Of a DNA stretch of 64,000 nucleotides, positions 45,898 to 55,255 are shown piece by piece. The stretch comes from Phytophthora hibernalis (Eukaryota > Oomycota > Peronosporomycetes > Peronosporales > Peronosporaceae): assembly GCA_012656075.1 (NCBI GenBank), contig JAAKBF010000224.1:1-64000 (forward strand), in the 5' to 3' direction. The notes under the pieces are model-generated. The model was not told the DNA's origin. It was given only the letters and a program-made list of their open reading frames with translations, and made no database searches. Numbering within the stretch: the stretch's first letter is position 1; every line of letters starts with the position of its first letter. The position numbers and the translations under genes were made by a program.

Positions 45898-48560
45898 CGA
45901 AGATACTCAGCCGGAGGCTTGCGAAAAGCAACAGCCGAGAGAGGAGCAGCGGTTGTTCGGACAACCGACATTGTTAGTGGTATCCTGTGAAACCAAGTGC
46001 TTCCTCAGCACTGCTGTTTAGATACTTTTAGAAAGCAATGCACTGCTGTGAAATGCTTTCGAAAGTATCTAAATGCAAAGCAGACGGCAGGAGGTCTGTT
46101 GCAAGCAACGTGAGCTAACGTGGAGCAAAGAACACCAGGCGGCACAGCGTTGGGGGCGGTGTCGGGCTGCATGCTCGATGCAATGCCCAATTGGTTTTGT
46201 GTTGCACCCCACTTCAGTTTTGAGGAGTCAACCGCTCATGTTGGAGGCTGGCAGAGGGGCGGCATCCTGCGCTGTGAAGAGCAAATTCTCCCTTCAAACA
46301 GTTAAAACTTTAAAGGCGACTCCCTGTCCTGGGCACTGCACCAACCACCTTCCATGTGTTTCGCCTGTCAAACCAATGTTATTTAGCCAAATCGATGAAA
46401 GCATTTGGCCGTAGGTACTACAAAAACCGTGAACCTCGGGTTGATTTGGCCAATGGAGCTTCGGAATCTGCAGTTCAGATCCTCCTGATGGCAAATTTCG
46501 ACAAACGGATCGCTCTGCCACTCCGCCCGGCTCGGTTTCGCTCCGGCGTGAAGTGCCGAGGCGTGAAGTGCGAGGCTATCGAACGAAGAAAAGGGTTCTA
46601 GCCTAGTTTGCTGAGAGTTAGCTCCCCTGATCCTCCCGAAGGATCGGACAGCAGACTCGGGATATCCCACACCAAGTTGAATGCACCTAATCCGCCTTCA
46701 AAACCACCACCCCTTGTGCCCTGAACTCCCGGCTCCGCCGTGATCGAGCCCTCTCTCAATTAACAACTCCCACGGATCGGCGATCCACAGCAGGCAAGAG
46801 CTCATTTCCAATTCTGCCAAGCCACCGCCCCACCGACCGCGCCCGAACGCCAACCACCACTCCGACATGGTGAACCAAGCCCTGTCAGCCAGTGGCAGCA
46901 CGTCCTACGGAACCAGCAGCAACGCGGAGTTTGCACCGCTCATCAAGTCTTCGCAGTCGACCCCGCAGCGTCGCCTCGGTCAATGGTACACCAACATGTT
47001 CATGATCAACTTCCTCGAATTCGCGACCGAGTCGTCGCGCGGAATCGTGCTGCCCACGCTTTACCTGTACACGACGTCGCTGGGTGGCGACCTGGCCTTC
47101 ATGGGTATCATCAACGCGCTCTTCTCGCTCGGTCGCCTCTTCTCCTCAACTGCCTTCGGCTGGATGTGTGATCGCTACTCGTTCCGGTCGGTCTACCTCC
47201 TTTCGACCACCATTTGTCTCGTTGGCAACATCATCTACCTCATCGCCGACTCGCACATGGCCGGCAGCTTGACGGCGCTGGCGGCGAGTCGCTTCATCGT
47301 GGGTTTCGGAGGCGGCAACCGCAGCGTCTGCCGTGCGGACGTCGCTTCCATTACGACAATCAACCAGCGCCTGCCGTATCTGACGATCTTGGTCGGCGTC
47401 GTGTTCCTCGGCTACGCGCTGACACCCGGACTCGGCAGTCTCGTAGCGGACACGGACCTGCTCTTCTGCGGAGTGCACTTCAACAAGTTCACGTCGCCCG
47501 GCATGATCCTGGTCTTGCTGAACGTGTTGACTATCTTCGGCATCTTGACGGTGTACGACGACAGCGTCACAGTGGAAGATGGACCAGAGGAGGAGCTCGA
47601 AGATGGTTCGGTGAGCAACACGCTGAGCAACCAGACGATGCTGCCGGAGCACATCGTGAACATCGGCGTCGGCGTGTTCATCTTCCTGAACTTCAACACG
47701 CGCGGTATCCTATCGGTGTTCGAGACGGTGAACGTGCCGCTGTTCATTACTGCGACGGGCAGCGACCCCGAGAGCGTGAGTGCCGTGGTGGATGCGTCCA
47801 ACTTCCAGTTCTACCTGGGCTTGCTGGGTCTGCTGTCGTACTTTGCGATCGAGTACTTCCGCCACAGCATCCGCGATGAGAACTGGGTGCACCTGGGCTT
47901 CGGGATGGTGCTGGCTGGCAACGTGTTGCTGGCAATGGCGCCTGAAGACCTGACGTTCACGCAGCTATCGCTTGCCGAAATCTTGGTGTGGAGTATCGGC
48001 TGTCCCATCTCGACCACTGTTGTGCTGGCGGCGTTCTCGAAGCTGTTGGGTGGGCGGCCACAGGGAATGCTCATGGGCCTGCTAGGCTCGGCCGCGTGTA
48101 TCTCCCGCTGTGTGCTGCCGCTACTCCCCGCTGTGGTGCCGACGTTGACACCGGTGTTTTGGGTCAACATTGTGCTGTGCGCCAGCAGCATCGTGCTGCT
48201 CTGGTGGTACACTGGTCTGGTGCACCGGACGAAGCTGGAGCTGCTGGCGGACGTCGAGAGCGCGTACCGAGTAGTGTCTCCGCCGAACGACCCCGGTCGC
48301 CGCTGGGCTCGGACAAGGCGGACTTCCCGGAGGACGACTAAGCTCCGCAGCGGCTTGACGCATGACCGGTGACTGACCAGTGTCTTCGTTGACACCGAGC
48401 TGGAGCGCTGCATCGAAATATACTGTAATTTGAAATCTTGGTAATATACATGCAATGCATTCACACTTGACTGTCACTGTCGTCGCTTATCTTCGAACGT
48501 GCAACATAGCAACTTCAACTTCGTTTACGTTGCTCATATGTTGCGTATCAGTTGCTCCCA
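45898..48560. repeat. Segmental tandem duplication, copy A
   Basis: This block, beginning near GATACTCAGCCGGA, matches 49331-51990 at an offset of ~3,432 bp. The first ~180 bp have indels, but from GCAGACGGCAGGAGGTCTGT (46081) to the end near TTCAACTTCGTTTACGTTGC (48531) the two copies are almost identical. Differences seen include C/A at about 46769, CCCC/CCCCC near 46625, and the C-run at 48291. The ~770 bp between the blocks is unique. The block carries transporter copy 4 with its promoter and 3' end. Confidence 0.92.
46867..48372 (+). CDS. MFS transporter, MFSD8/CLN7-like, copy 4 (altered C-terminus)
   Basis: Identical to copy 5 over about the first 475 residues (MVNQALSASGSTSYGTSSNA start, GRLFSSTAFGWMCDRYSFRS motif A, FSKLLGGRPQGMLMGLLGS late motif). 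At 48291-48294 the sequence has four C where copy 5 has five. The conserved tail SPPNDPRSPLGSDK is therefore replaced by NDPGRRWARTRRTSRRTTKL and the frame runs on to 48372. All transmembrane helices precede this point. If real, the change removes the conserved tail; if an assembly error, copies 4 and 5 encode the same protein of 491 residues. Confidence 0.9.
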   Translation: MVNQALSASGSTSYGTSSNAEFAPLIKSSQSTPQRRLGQWYTNMFMINFLEFATESSRGIVLPTLYLYTTSLGGDLAFMGIINALFSLGRLFSSTAFGWMCDRYSFRSVYLLSTTICLVGNIIYLIADSHMAGSLTALAASRFIVGFGGGNRSVCRADVASITTINQRLPYLTILVGVVFLGYALTPGLGSLVADTDLLFCGVHFNKFTSPGMILVLLNVLTIFGILTVYDDSVTVEDGPEEELEDGSVSNTLSNQTMLPEHIVNIGVGVFIFLNFNTRGILSVFETVNVPLFITATGSDPESVSAVVDASNFQFYLGLLGLLSYFAIEYFRHSIRDENWVHLGFGMVLAGNVLLAMAPEDLTFTQLSLAEILVWSIGCPISTTVVLAAFSKLLGGRPQGMLMGLLGSAACISRCVLPLLPAVVPTLTPVFWVNIVLCASSIVLLWWYTGLVHRTKLELLADVESAYRVVSPPNDPGRRWARTRRTSRRTTKLRSGLTHDR

Positions 48561-49330
48561 CGCTGGAGATGCCGTAAAGCTGCTTCATTTGCTAGACTGA
48601 ATAAAAAATAGGGACTTCCAGTTGATAGTTGTGAATGCCTAACTGCCCAGTTTCGCGGAAAAGTCTCGTCCCCCGACAGTCGTAGCCAGATCATTTGCCT
48701 TGCTGCCGCTGGGATGTTGCCAGCACCAGCACCATGTTCTTCTACATTCGCATTCCTGCAGAATCGGTAACACGTGCGCTAGTACACTGTGTACGGCAAC
48801 TCCAATGTTGCACAGAAAGTGCAAAATTTGAACTTTGACAGGTTGCTCTGCAATCAATATTTATCCAATCAAAACGACAGACACCTGAAATAGACGAATC
48901 TCATTGAGCCAAATTCGATGGTTATACGAGTTTTTCACCGAACAGACTGCGTCAGACAAGCAGTATCGGACGTGGCAAACACGTTTCATAAAGAAGTAGA
49001 ATGACCTGTACACACGTGATATTCGTGTCAACCGACTGCCAGTCCACTGCAGGCTTTTGCACGATGTGTTCACTCCTGCCTCGTTCACCTCATTTTCCAT
49101 ATTTTATCTTGGTACTCGGCCTCCGTGGTAGATAAATGCTTTCTATACAATTACATGTAGCAGTTCGAGTGGCGCAGTTGGGATGCAGAACACCTCATTT
49201 ACTTTCACCACAATACAAAGAGGCACTAAGAACTTTCATACTCAACTTGTTGTGGCAGCGAGCATGAACACGCACATGTCACCTCTGCTGACGCTGATAC
49301 ACTTCTTGGACCTGTTTCCTACAACCCGCC
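48561..49330. other. Unique spacer between the duplicated blocks
   Basis: AT-richer than the transporter genes. Only frames below 110 codons with no motif. Confidence 0.5.
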
Positions 49331-51990
49331 AAAGATACTCAGCCGGAATCATACGTCGGACAGATTGTATGTCACCCACCCGCCTTGCGAAAAGCAACAG
49401 CCGAGAGATAAGCAGTGGTTACTCGGACACCCGGCATTGTTGTTGGTACCCGGTGAAACCAAGTGCTGCCACGCCAGCGCAATGCTCTCGAAAAAGTATC
49501 TAAACGCAAAGCAGACGGCAGGAGGTCTGTTGCAAGCAATGTGAGCTAACGTGGAGCAAAGAACACCATGCGGCACAGCGTTGGGGGCGGTGTCGGGCTG
49601 CATGCTCGATGCAATGCCCAATTGGTTTTGTGTTGCACCCCACTTCAGTTTTGAGGAGTCAACCGCTCATGTTGGAGGCTGGCAGAGGGGCGGCATCCTG
49701 CGCTGTGAAGAGCAAATTCTCCCTTCAAACAATTAAAACTTTAAAGGCGACTCCCTGTCCTGGGCACTGCACCAACCACCTTCCATGTGTTTCGCCTGTC
49801 AAACCAATGTTATTTAGCCAAATCGATGAAAGCATTTGGCCGTAGGTACTACAAAAACCGTGAACCTCGGGTTGATTTGGCCAATGGAGCTTCGGAATCT
49901 GCAGTTCAGATCCTCCTGATGGCAAATTTCGACAAACGGATCGCTCTGCCACTCCGCCCGGCTCGGTTTCGCTCCGGCGTGAAGTGCCGAGGCGTGAAGT
50001 GCGAGGCTATCGAACGAAGAAAAGGGTTCTAGCCTAGTTTGCTGAGAGTTAGCTCCCCCTGATCCTCCCGAAGGATCGGACAGCAGACTCGGGATATCCC
50101 ACACCAAGTTGAATGCACCTAATCCGCCTTCAAAACCACCACCCCTTGTGCCCTGAACTCCCGGCTCCGCCGTGATCGAGCCCTCTCTCAATTAACAACT
50201 CCAACGGATCGGCGATCCACAGCAGGCAAGAGCTCATTTCCAATTCTGCCAAGCCACCGCCCCACCGACCGCGCCCGAACGCCAACCACCACTCCGACAT
50301 GGTGAACCAAGCCCTGTCAGCCAGTGGCAGCACGTCCTACGGAACCAGCAGCAACGCGGAGTTTGCACCGCTCATCAAGTCTTCGCAGTCGACCCCGCAG
50401 CGTCGCCTCGGTCAATGGTACACCAACATGTTCATGATCAACTTCCTCGAATTCGCGACCGAGTCGTCGCGCGGAATCGTGCTGCCCACGCTTTACCTGT
50501 ACACGACGTCGCTGGGTGGCGACCTGGCCTTCATGGGTATCATCAACGCGCTCTTCTCGCTCGGTCGCCTCTTCTCCTCAACTGCCTTCGGCTGGATGTG
50601 TGATCGCTACTCGTTCCGGTCGGTCTACCTCCTTTCGACCACCATTTGTCTCGTTGGCAACATCATCTACCTCATCGCCGACTCGCACATGGCCGGCAGC
50701 TTGACGGCGCTGGCGGCGAGTCGCTTCATCGTGGGTTTCGGAGGCGGCAACCGCAGCGTCTGCCGTGCGGACGTCGCTTCCATTACGACAATCAACCAGC
50801 GCCTGCCGTATCTGACGATCTTGGTCGGCGTCGTGTTCCTCGGCTACGCGCTGACACCCGGACTCGGCAGTCTCGTAGCGGACACGGACCTGCTCTTCTG
50901 CGGAGTGCACTTCAACAAGTTCACGTCGCCCGGCATGATCCTGGTCTTGCTGAACGTGTTGACTATCTTCGGCATCTTGACGGTGTACGACGACAGCGTC
51001 ACAGTGGAAGATGGACCAGAGGAGGAGCTCGAAGATGGTTCGGTGAGCAACACGCTGAGCAACCAGACGATGCTGCCGGAGCACATCGTGAACATCGGCG
51101 TCGGCGTGTTCATCTTCCTGAACTTCAACACGCGCGGTATCCTATCGGTGTTCGAGACGGTGAACGTGCCGCTGTTCATTACTGCGACGGGCAGCGACCC
51201 CGAGAGCGTGAGTGCCGTGGTGGATGCGTCCAACTTCCAGTTCTACCTGGGCTTGCTGGGTCTGCTGTCGTACTTTGCGATCGAGTACTTCCGCCACAGC
51301 ATCCGCGATGAGAACTGGGTGCACCTGGGCTTCGGGATGGTGCTGGCTGGCAACGTGTTGCTGGCAATGGCGCCTGAAGACCTGACGTTCACGCAGCTAT
51401 CGCTTGCCGAAATCTTGGTGTGGAGTATCGGCTGTCCCATCTCGACCACTGTTGTGCTGGCGGCGTTCTCGAAGCTGTTGGGTGGGCGGCCACAGGGAAT
51501 GCTCATGGGCCTGCTAGGCTCGGCCGCGTGTATCTCCCGCTGTGTGCTGCCGCTACTCCCCGCTGTGGTGCCGACGTTGACACCGGTGTTTTGGGTCAAC
51601 ATTGTGCTGTGCGCCAGCAGCATCGTGCTGCTCTGGTGGTACACTGGTCTGGTGCACCGGACGAAGCTGGAGCTGCTGGCGGACGTCGAGAGCGCGTACC
51701 GAGTAGTGTCTCCGCCGAACGACCCCCGGTCGCCGCTGGGCTCGGACAAGGCGGACTTCCCGGAGGACGACTAAGCTCCGCAGCGGCTTGACGCATGACC
51801 GGTGACTGACCAGTGTCTTCGTTGACACCGAGCTGGAGCGCTGCATCGAAATATACTGTAATTTGAAATCTTGGTAATATACATGCAATGCATTCACACT
51901 TGACTGTCACTGTCGTCGCTTATCTTCGAACGTGCAACATAGTAACTTCAACTTCGTTTACGTTGCGCATATGACGCATTGCAGTTGCTG
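49331..51990. repeat. Segmental tandem duplication, copy B
   Basis: Second copy of the block at 45898-48560. It ends near 51975, where the sequence after TTCGTTTACGTTGCGCATATG diverges. It carries transporter copy 5 with the full-length C-terminus. Confidence 0.92.
50299..51774 (+). CDS. MFS transporter, MFSD8/CLN7-like, copy 5
   Basis: A 491-residue intact paralogue (start MVNQALSASGSTSYG). It has a cytosolic N-terminus, 11-12 helices, motif A GWMCDRYSFRSVYLLSTTIC, the GFGGGNRSVCRAD segment (Gly where copies 1-3 have Ala), and the late motif KLLGGRPQGMLMGLLGS. An acidic loop EDGPEEELEDGSVSN sits between helices 6 and 7. The tail SPPNDPRSPLGSDKADFPED is intact. It is near-identical to copy 4, from a very recent duplication. 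Confidence 0.92.
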   Translation: MVNQALSASGSTSYGTSSNAEFAPLIKSSQSTPQRRLGQWYTNMFMINFLEFATESSRGIVLPTLYLYTTSLGGDLAFMGIINALFSLGRLFSSTAFGWMCDRYSFRSVYLLSTTICLVGNIIYLIADSHMAGSLTALAASRFIVGFGGGNRSVCRADVASITTINQRLPYLTILVGVVFLGYALTPGLGSLVADTDLLFCGVHFNKFTSPGMILVLLNVLTIFGILTVYDDSVTVEDGPEEELEDGSVSNTLSNQTMLPEHIVNIGVGVFIFLNFNTRGILSVFETVNVPLFITATGSDPESVSAVVDASNFQFYLGLLGLLSYFAIEYFRHSIRDENWVHLGFGMVLAGNVLLAMAPEDLTFTQLSLAEILVWSIGCPISTTVVLAAFSKLLGGRPQGMLMGLLGSAACISRCVLPLLPAVVPTLTPVFWVNIVLCASSIVLLWWYTGLVHRTKLELLADVESAYRVVSPPNDPRSPLGSDKADFPEDD

Positions 51991-52124
51991 ATAAGGCGAG
52001 CGTTTTATTTTAATAACTTTCTTAAAAGTTGCTCTAAGTGGAACTTGCTCAGGTAAAAAATCTTTTCACTCTAATCGTGTTTAAAACAAAAAGCCAATGC
52101 ACTGTTCTACCTTCAGTTTTCTAA

Positions 52125-53390
52125 TTAGCGTGAGGATGACGGCTTGACTTCGCCAAATTGCTGATGGCCGGTAGCTTCCGAGTGGGAAAGTGCTTCCCTC
52201 TGTTGTAACGTGAAAGATATGTAAGTAAACTCCGATGTACTGTACAGATCAATGGTAAGCATGATCTCGCTCACCTGTCCAACAAAGGCGTTCCTGCACA
52301 CCAAGCAAATAATGCTGAACCGACTGACGTCGGTGAACTCGTGTTTTTGATGTGCTTCCACAGCAACTTCACTGGCACGCTCGACCTACAAATCAACCGT
52401 AGATATACTTTAGCAACCGATCAACATGAAAAACGACTGCTTGTCTGTCTAACTCACCTTTGTAAAATCGTTGATCGCGAACAGGGTCACGTCCTGGCGT
52501 TCCGAGGTAGTCGTTGAGGGCGCCTCCACAACCAGATCGTAGTGAATCCCGTCGTAAAGGAGGAACATGCGCTGCGTGAAGCCTTGGTCCTCACCATAAC
52601 ACAGCCGACTCATGCTTGTGACGTCAAAGACGACCATCTCCACCTTGTAGTACGTCGATAGAATAGACAACTCGATCTCGCCTCCCCACGACTTGTCGTC
52701 CATAATCCACGCACAGTACTCGTACACCGGGCGTCCCAGAAACACCTCCGAGAACTTTTCCGGGTCGGCAAGGATCGTCTCCTTAATCAATTGCCGCATC
52801 ATCGGGCCATTTCCTTCTTTCCCCTTCCCAAGGGCATACCTAGACAGTAGCATAGGAAATACTAAACTCAAATAACACCTCCGACCCAGAAACCCTTCAC
52901 AACCACGTACCCGATCGAGTGGAACAGACAGCTATTATCTGCAGGCACCACGCGCCGCATGAACACCGACGTCGATTTCTGTGTCTGAGAGCCGCCAGAG
53001 TCGGGTGACTCCTTCAGCACCAGCACTGAGCCGGTCCGGGCTCCCAGAGACGACAGTGTACTCTCCTAGACAACCAAAGTATCCGTTAGTTACCAACCTC
53101 CCAATTACACTAAGAAATTGGCGTTACGAACCCCTGATCCTTCGATCATCTTTGGGGAAAACCCGTCATCACTACAGTATCAAAAACACAGACAGGTTAA
53201 AGCGGTTAGTGAGAAGTGTCAGTGTTCTCGGGAGAATTGCTACACTGCGCTTGCCATGCTGATCTTGCGGTGGGATGGACGACTTTTCGAAGAGTTGGGC
53301 GCGCAGTCCGTCCAGCGTGATGTCGTCCGGCAGTCCCATGAGTCGGATGGAGGTGCCATTGGCGAACGTGACTTTAAAGTTCATGGGCAT
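52125..53390 (-). CDS. YOD1: OTU1/YOD1-type ubiquitin thioesterase
   Basis: A deubiquitinase of the p97/Cdc48-ERAD pathway. The start at 53390 (MPMNFKVTFANGTSIRLMGL) opens a ubiquitin-like UBX-type domain. After short exons, 53065-52911 encodes TLSSLGARTGSVLVLKE and the OTU catalytic motif PADNSCLFHSIGY, with the nucleophilic Cys in DNSC. Exon 52839-52458 carries EYCAWIMDDKSWGGEIELSI and the histidine motif LYDGIHYD. Exons 52385-52275 and 52199-52125 form the C-terminal C2H2 finger (CLVCRNAFVG, then HSEATGH). Introns are 52-75 bp. The order UBX-OTU-zinc finger matches OTU1. The exon between the first donor (near 53240) and 53065 (DDGFSPKMIEGSG) is placed by homology only, because its splice phase does not fit as written. 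Confidence 0.9.
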
Positions 53391-53594
53391 CTTCCTTCCT
53401 CTTGTTAGACGTGTCCGATGCACTTTCGGTTGTGTCGGTTTATTGATGTAATGTTGGTGTGGCACAAACATATGATTAGTAAACATGGATACACAAAAAG
53501 GAAGCTTCAAGAACGCGGTGCATACCAATGTGCACCGTGTATTTGTCTAATGTAGAGCAATTTGTGTACTTTAGACGTCCATGCGATCATGTTC

Positions 53595-55096
53595 TCAGTC
53601 TTTCTTGAACCAGGACGCCAGCTTTTGGGAGATTTTCGCCTTGAGGGCGTTCTCATCGTCGCCTCCGTCCACGGCGGGGTCATCGGCCACCTCGACTGTA
53701 CTGGGGGATCCCAGGTAACGAGCTTCAAAAGAACCAATGCCAGGTATGATGTGGCCGTCTTCGCTGAGTCTTGCATCAAATGAAGCAGTCACGAGTCGCG
53801 CGTCACCGAATGCCTAGCCAACACAAAAAGAAAAGTTAGTGGGAGCATATCGAACTACAATTGGGACCCAGACTAACCTTGCAGAAGCCGTCGGCAGCGT
53901 CAGGGCTAGTCACGAGCGTCACGACTGTGATTTTTCCTCCTCGACACCCTGCTGCATCAGGAGCTGCAAAAATAAAATCAACACAATGTTAGACGAAAGG
54001 AAGACGTCTCAAACAAGGAAAATACAATTTGCAACGACAATCGTACGTGGATGACTTTGTCGATTTGGGAAATCGATGCGAACTCCGGCCACAAAAGAAG
54101 AACTTCATGACCATCCATATCCTCGGGTAGGGTGGCCTTTGTGATCTGTGAAATAAAAACGACTCTAGTTAAGCAACTACAAAAAATGAACACGAAGCAT
54201 TAGACAGGCCGACCTTGTTGCCGCCCTTGGCAAGCTCCTGCACCAAAATCTCGCCGTGCTTGGAGTCGTAAGGCAATGAAGTGCGGAGAACTTGGGAGAG
54301 GCTACGGATCACAAGTTTGAACGCAAACGTGAGCACAAAATCATCGACAAGGCGCAGCTGACTACTCTCACTCGCAAAAGCTTACCCCTTTTGAGCCTCT
54401 GGCCTCACGGCAACGCTGATGCCGCACACCTTGACATCGTCCTCAAACACAAGACCCTCCACTTTGTATCCACGCGGGGTCGTCACAACAGCCTGACACG
54501 ACCACCAACCCAACGTAAGCCTTGCGCACAGAATCAGCAGCACTTTAACGACAGCCACCAACCTCGTCATCGTTCGGGAGCTCCGTCAGCGCCAGATCCA
54601 ACGTCGACCGCAGCACTCCATTCGCATCATGCGTGAACTTTGCACCTGCACACACCCATAGCAATCCAGTAACACCACTATCGGGACCCACAAACCTCCC
54701 CACACTAGAATAGTTTGCGAGCTCACCGGCGTTTTCGTAGTCGCGGATGCGCGTCATTCCAAGCTGCACCAGTTCGCTCTCCAGGTCCAGCACCACCACG
54801 TTCTCATGCTAACGTAAGCAGCCAATGTCCATCAGCCTCAATCTTCTAGATATCTTGTCAAAAGTCCACTGACCTGAGCTTTCCAGAGCTCGAGACGCAC
54901 TCCTCTGCCCAAGGCCTCCCTGGAGACACAAAGATCCGTGAAAAACGGGGATTTTTCGTGGATTTTTGTGGGTTACGCACCCGCTCGCGTACACGCGCTG
55001 CTCTGACCGAGTATGCTGCTGGGACAGCAACATGGGGGCGCCCATGAGCGCCGCCGCGCCCAGCTTCGCGTGGCTCCGAACACCTCGTAGAAACAT
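53595..55096 (-). CDS. Uracil phosphoribosyltransferase-like protein, degenerate PRPP loop
   Basis: A multi-exon gene. The start at 55096 (MFLRGVRSHAKLGAAALMGA) gives an Arg-rich, hydrophobic N-terminus that could be a mitochondrial presequence. Later exons read VVVLDLESELVQLGMTRIRD, RSTLDLALTELPNDDE, PRGYKVEGLVFEDDVKVCGI, SLSQVLRTSLPYDSKHGEIL, ATLPEDMDGHEVLLLWPEFA, and finally SFDARLSEDGHIIPGIGSFE with the stop at 53595. The LPED...HEVLLL and DGHIIPGIGxFxxRYLG stretches match UPRT, which makes UMP from uracil and PRPP. The PRPP-binding motif, normally DPMxATGGS, reads WPEFASISQ here, so the key Asp, Thr and Gly residues are missing. The protein may be non-catalytic. Introns are short (55-80 bp); inner exon limits are approximate. 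Confidence 0.7.
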
Positions 55097-55255
55097 GATC
55101 CTCTTTAGTCGAATTGTAAGTGTTCAGGCTCAGCTCACAATTCCACGATGAGTATTCATTGGTCGAAAAAGAGGCTTTAATGACAGATGATTGGATGATA
55201 GCGAAATGTAGCCATGTTGCGCGAAGGGTCACGATGGTTAGTGTAGCATCTTGCC
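55097..55255. promoter_or_regulatory. Short divergent promoter region
   Basis: Only 159 bp separate the start codons of the UPRT-like gene (minus) and the EF-hand gene (plus), so the two likely share control sequences. No specific motif is recognised. Confidence 0.5.
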
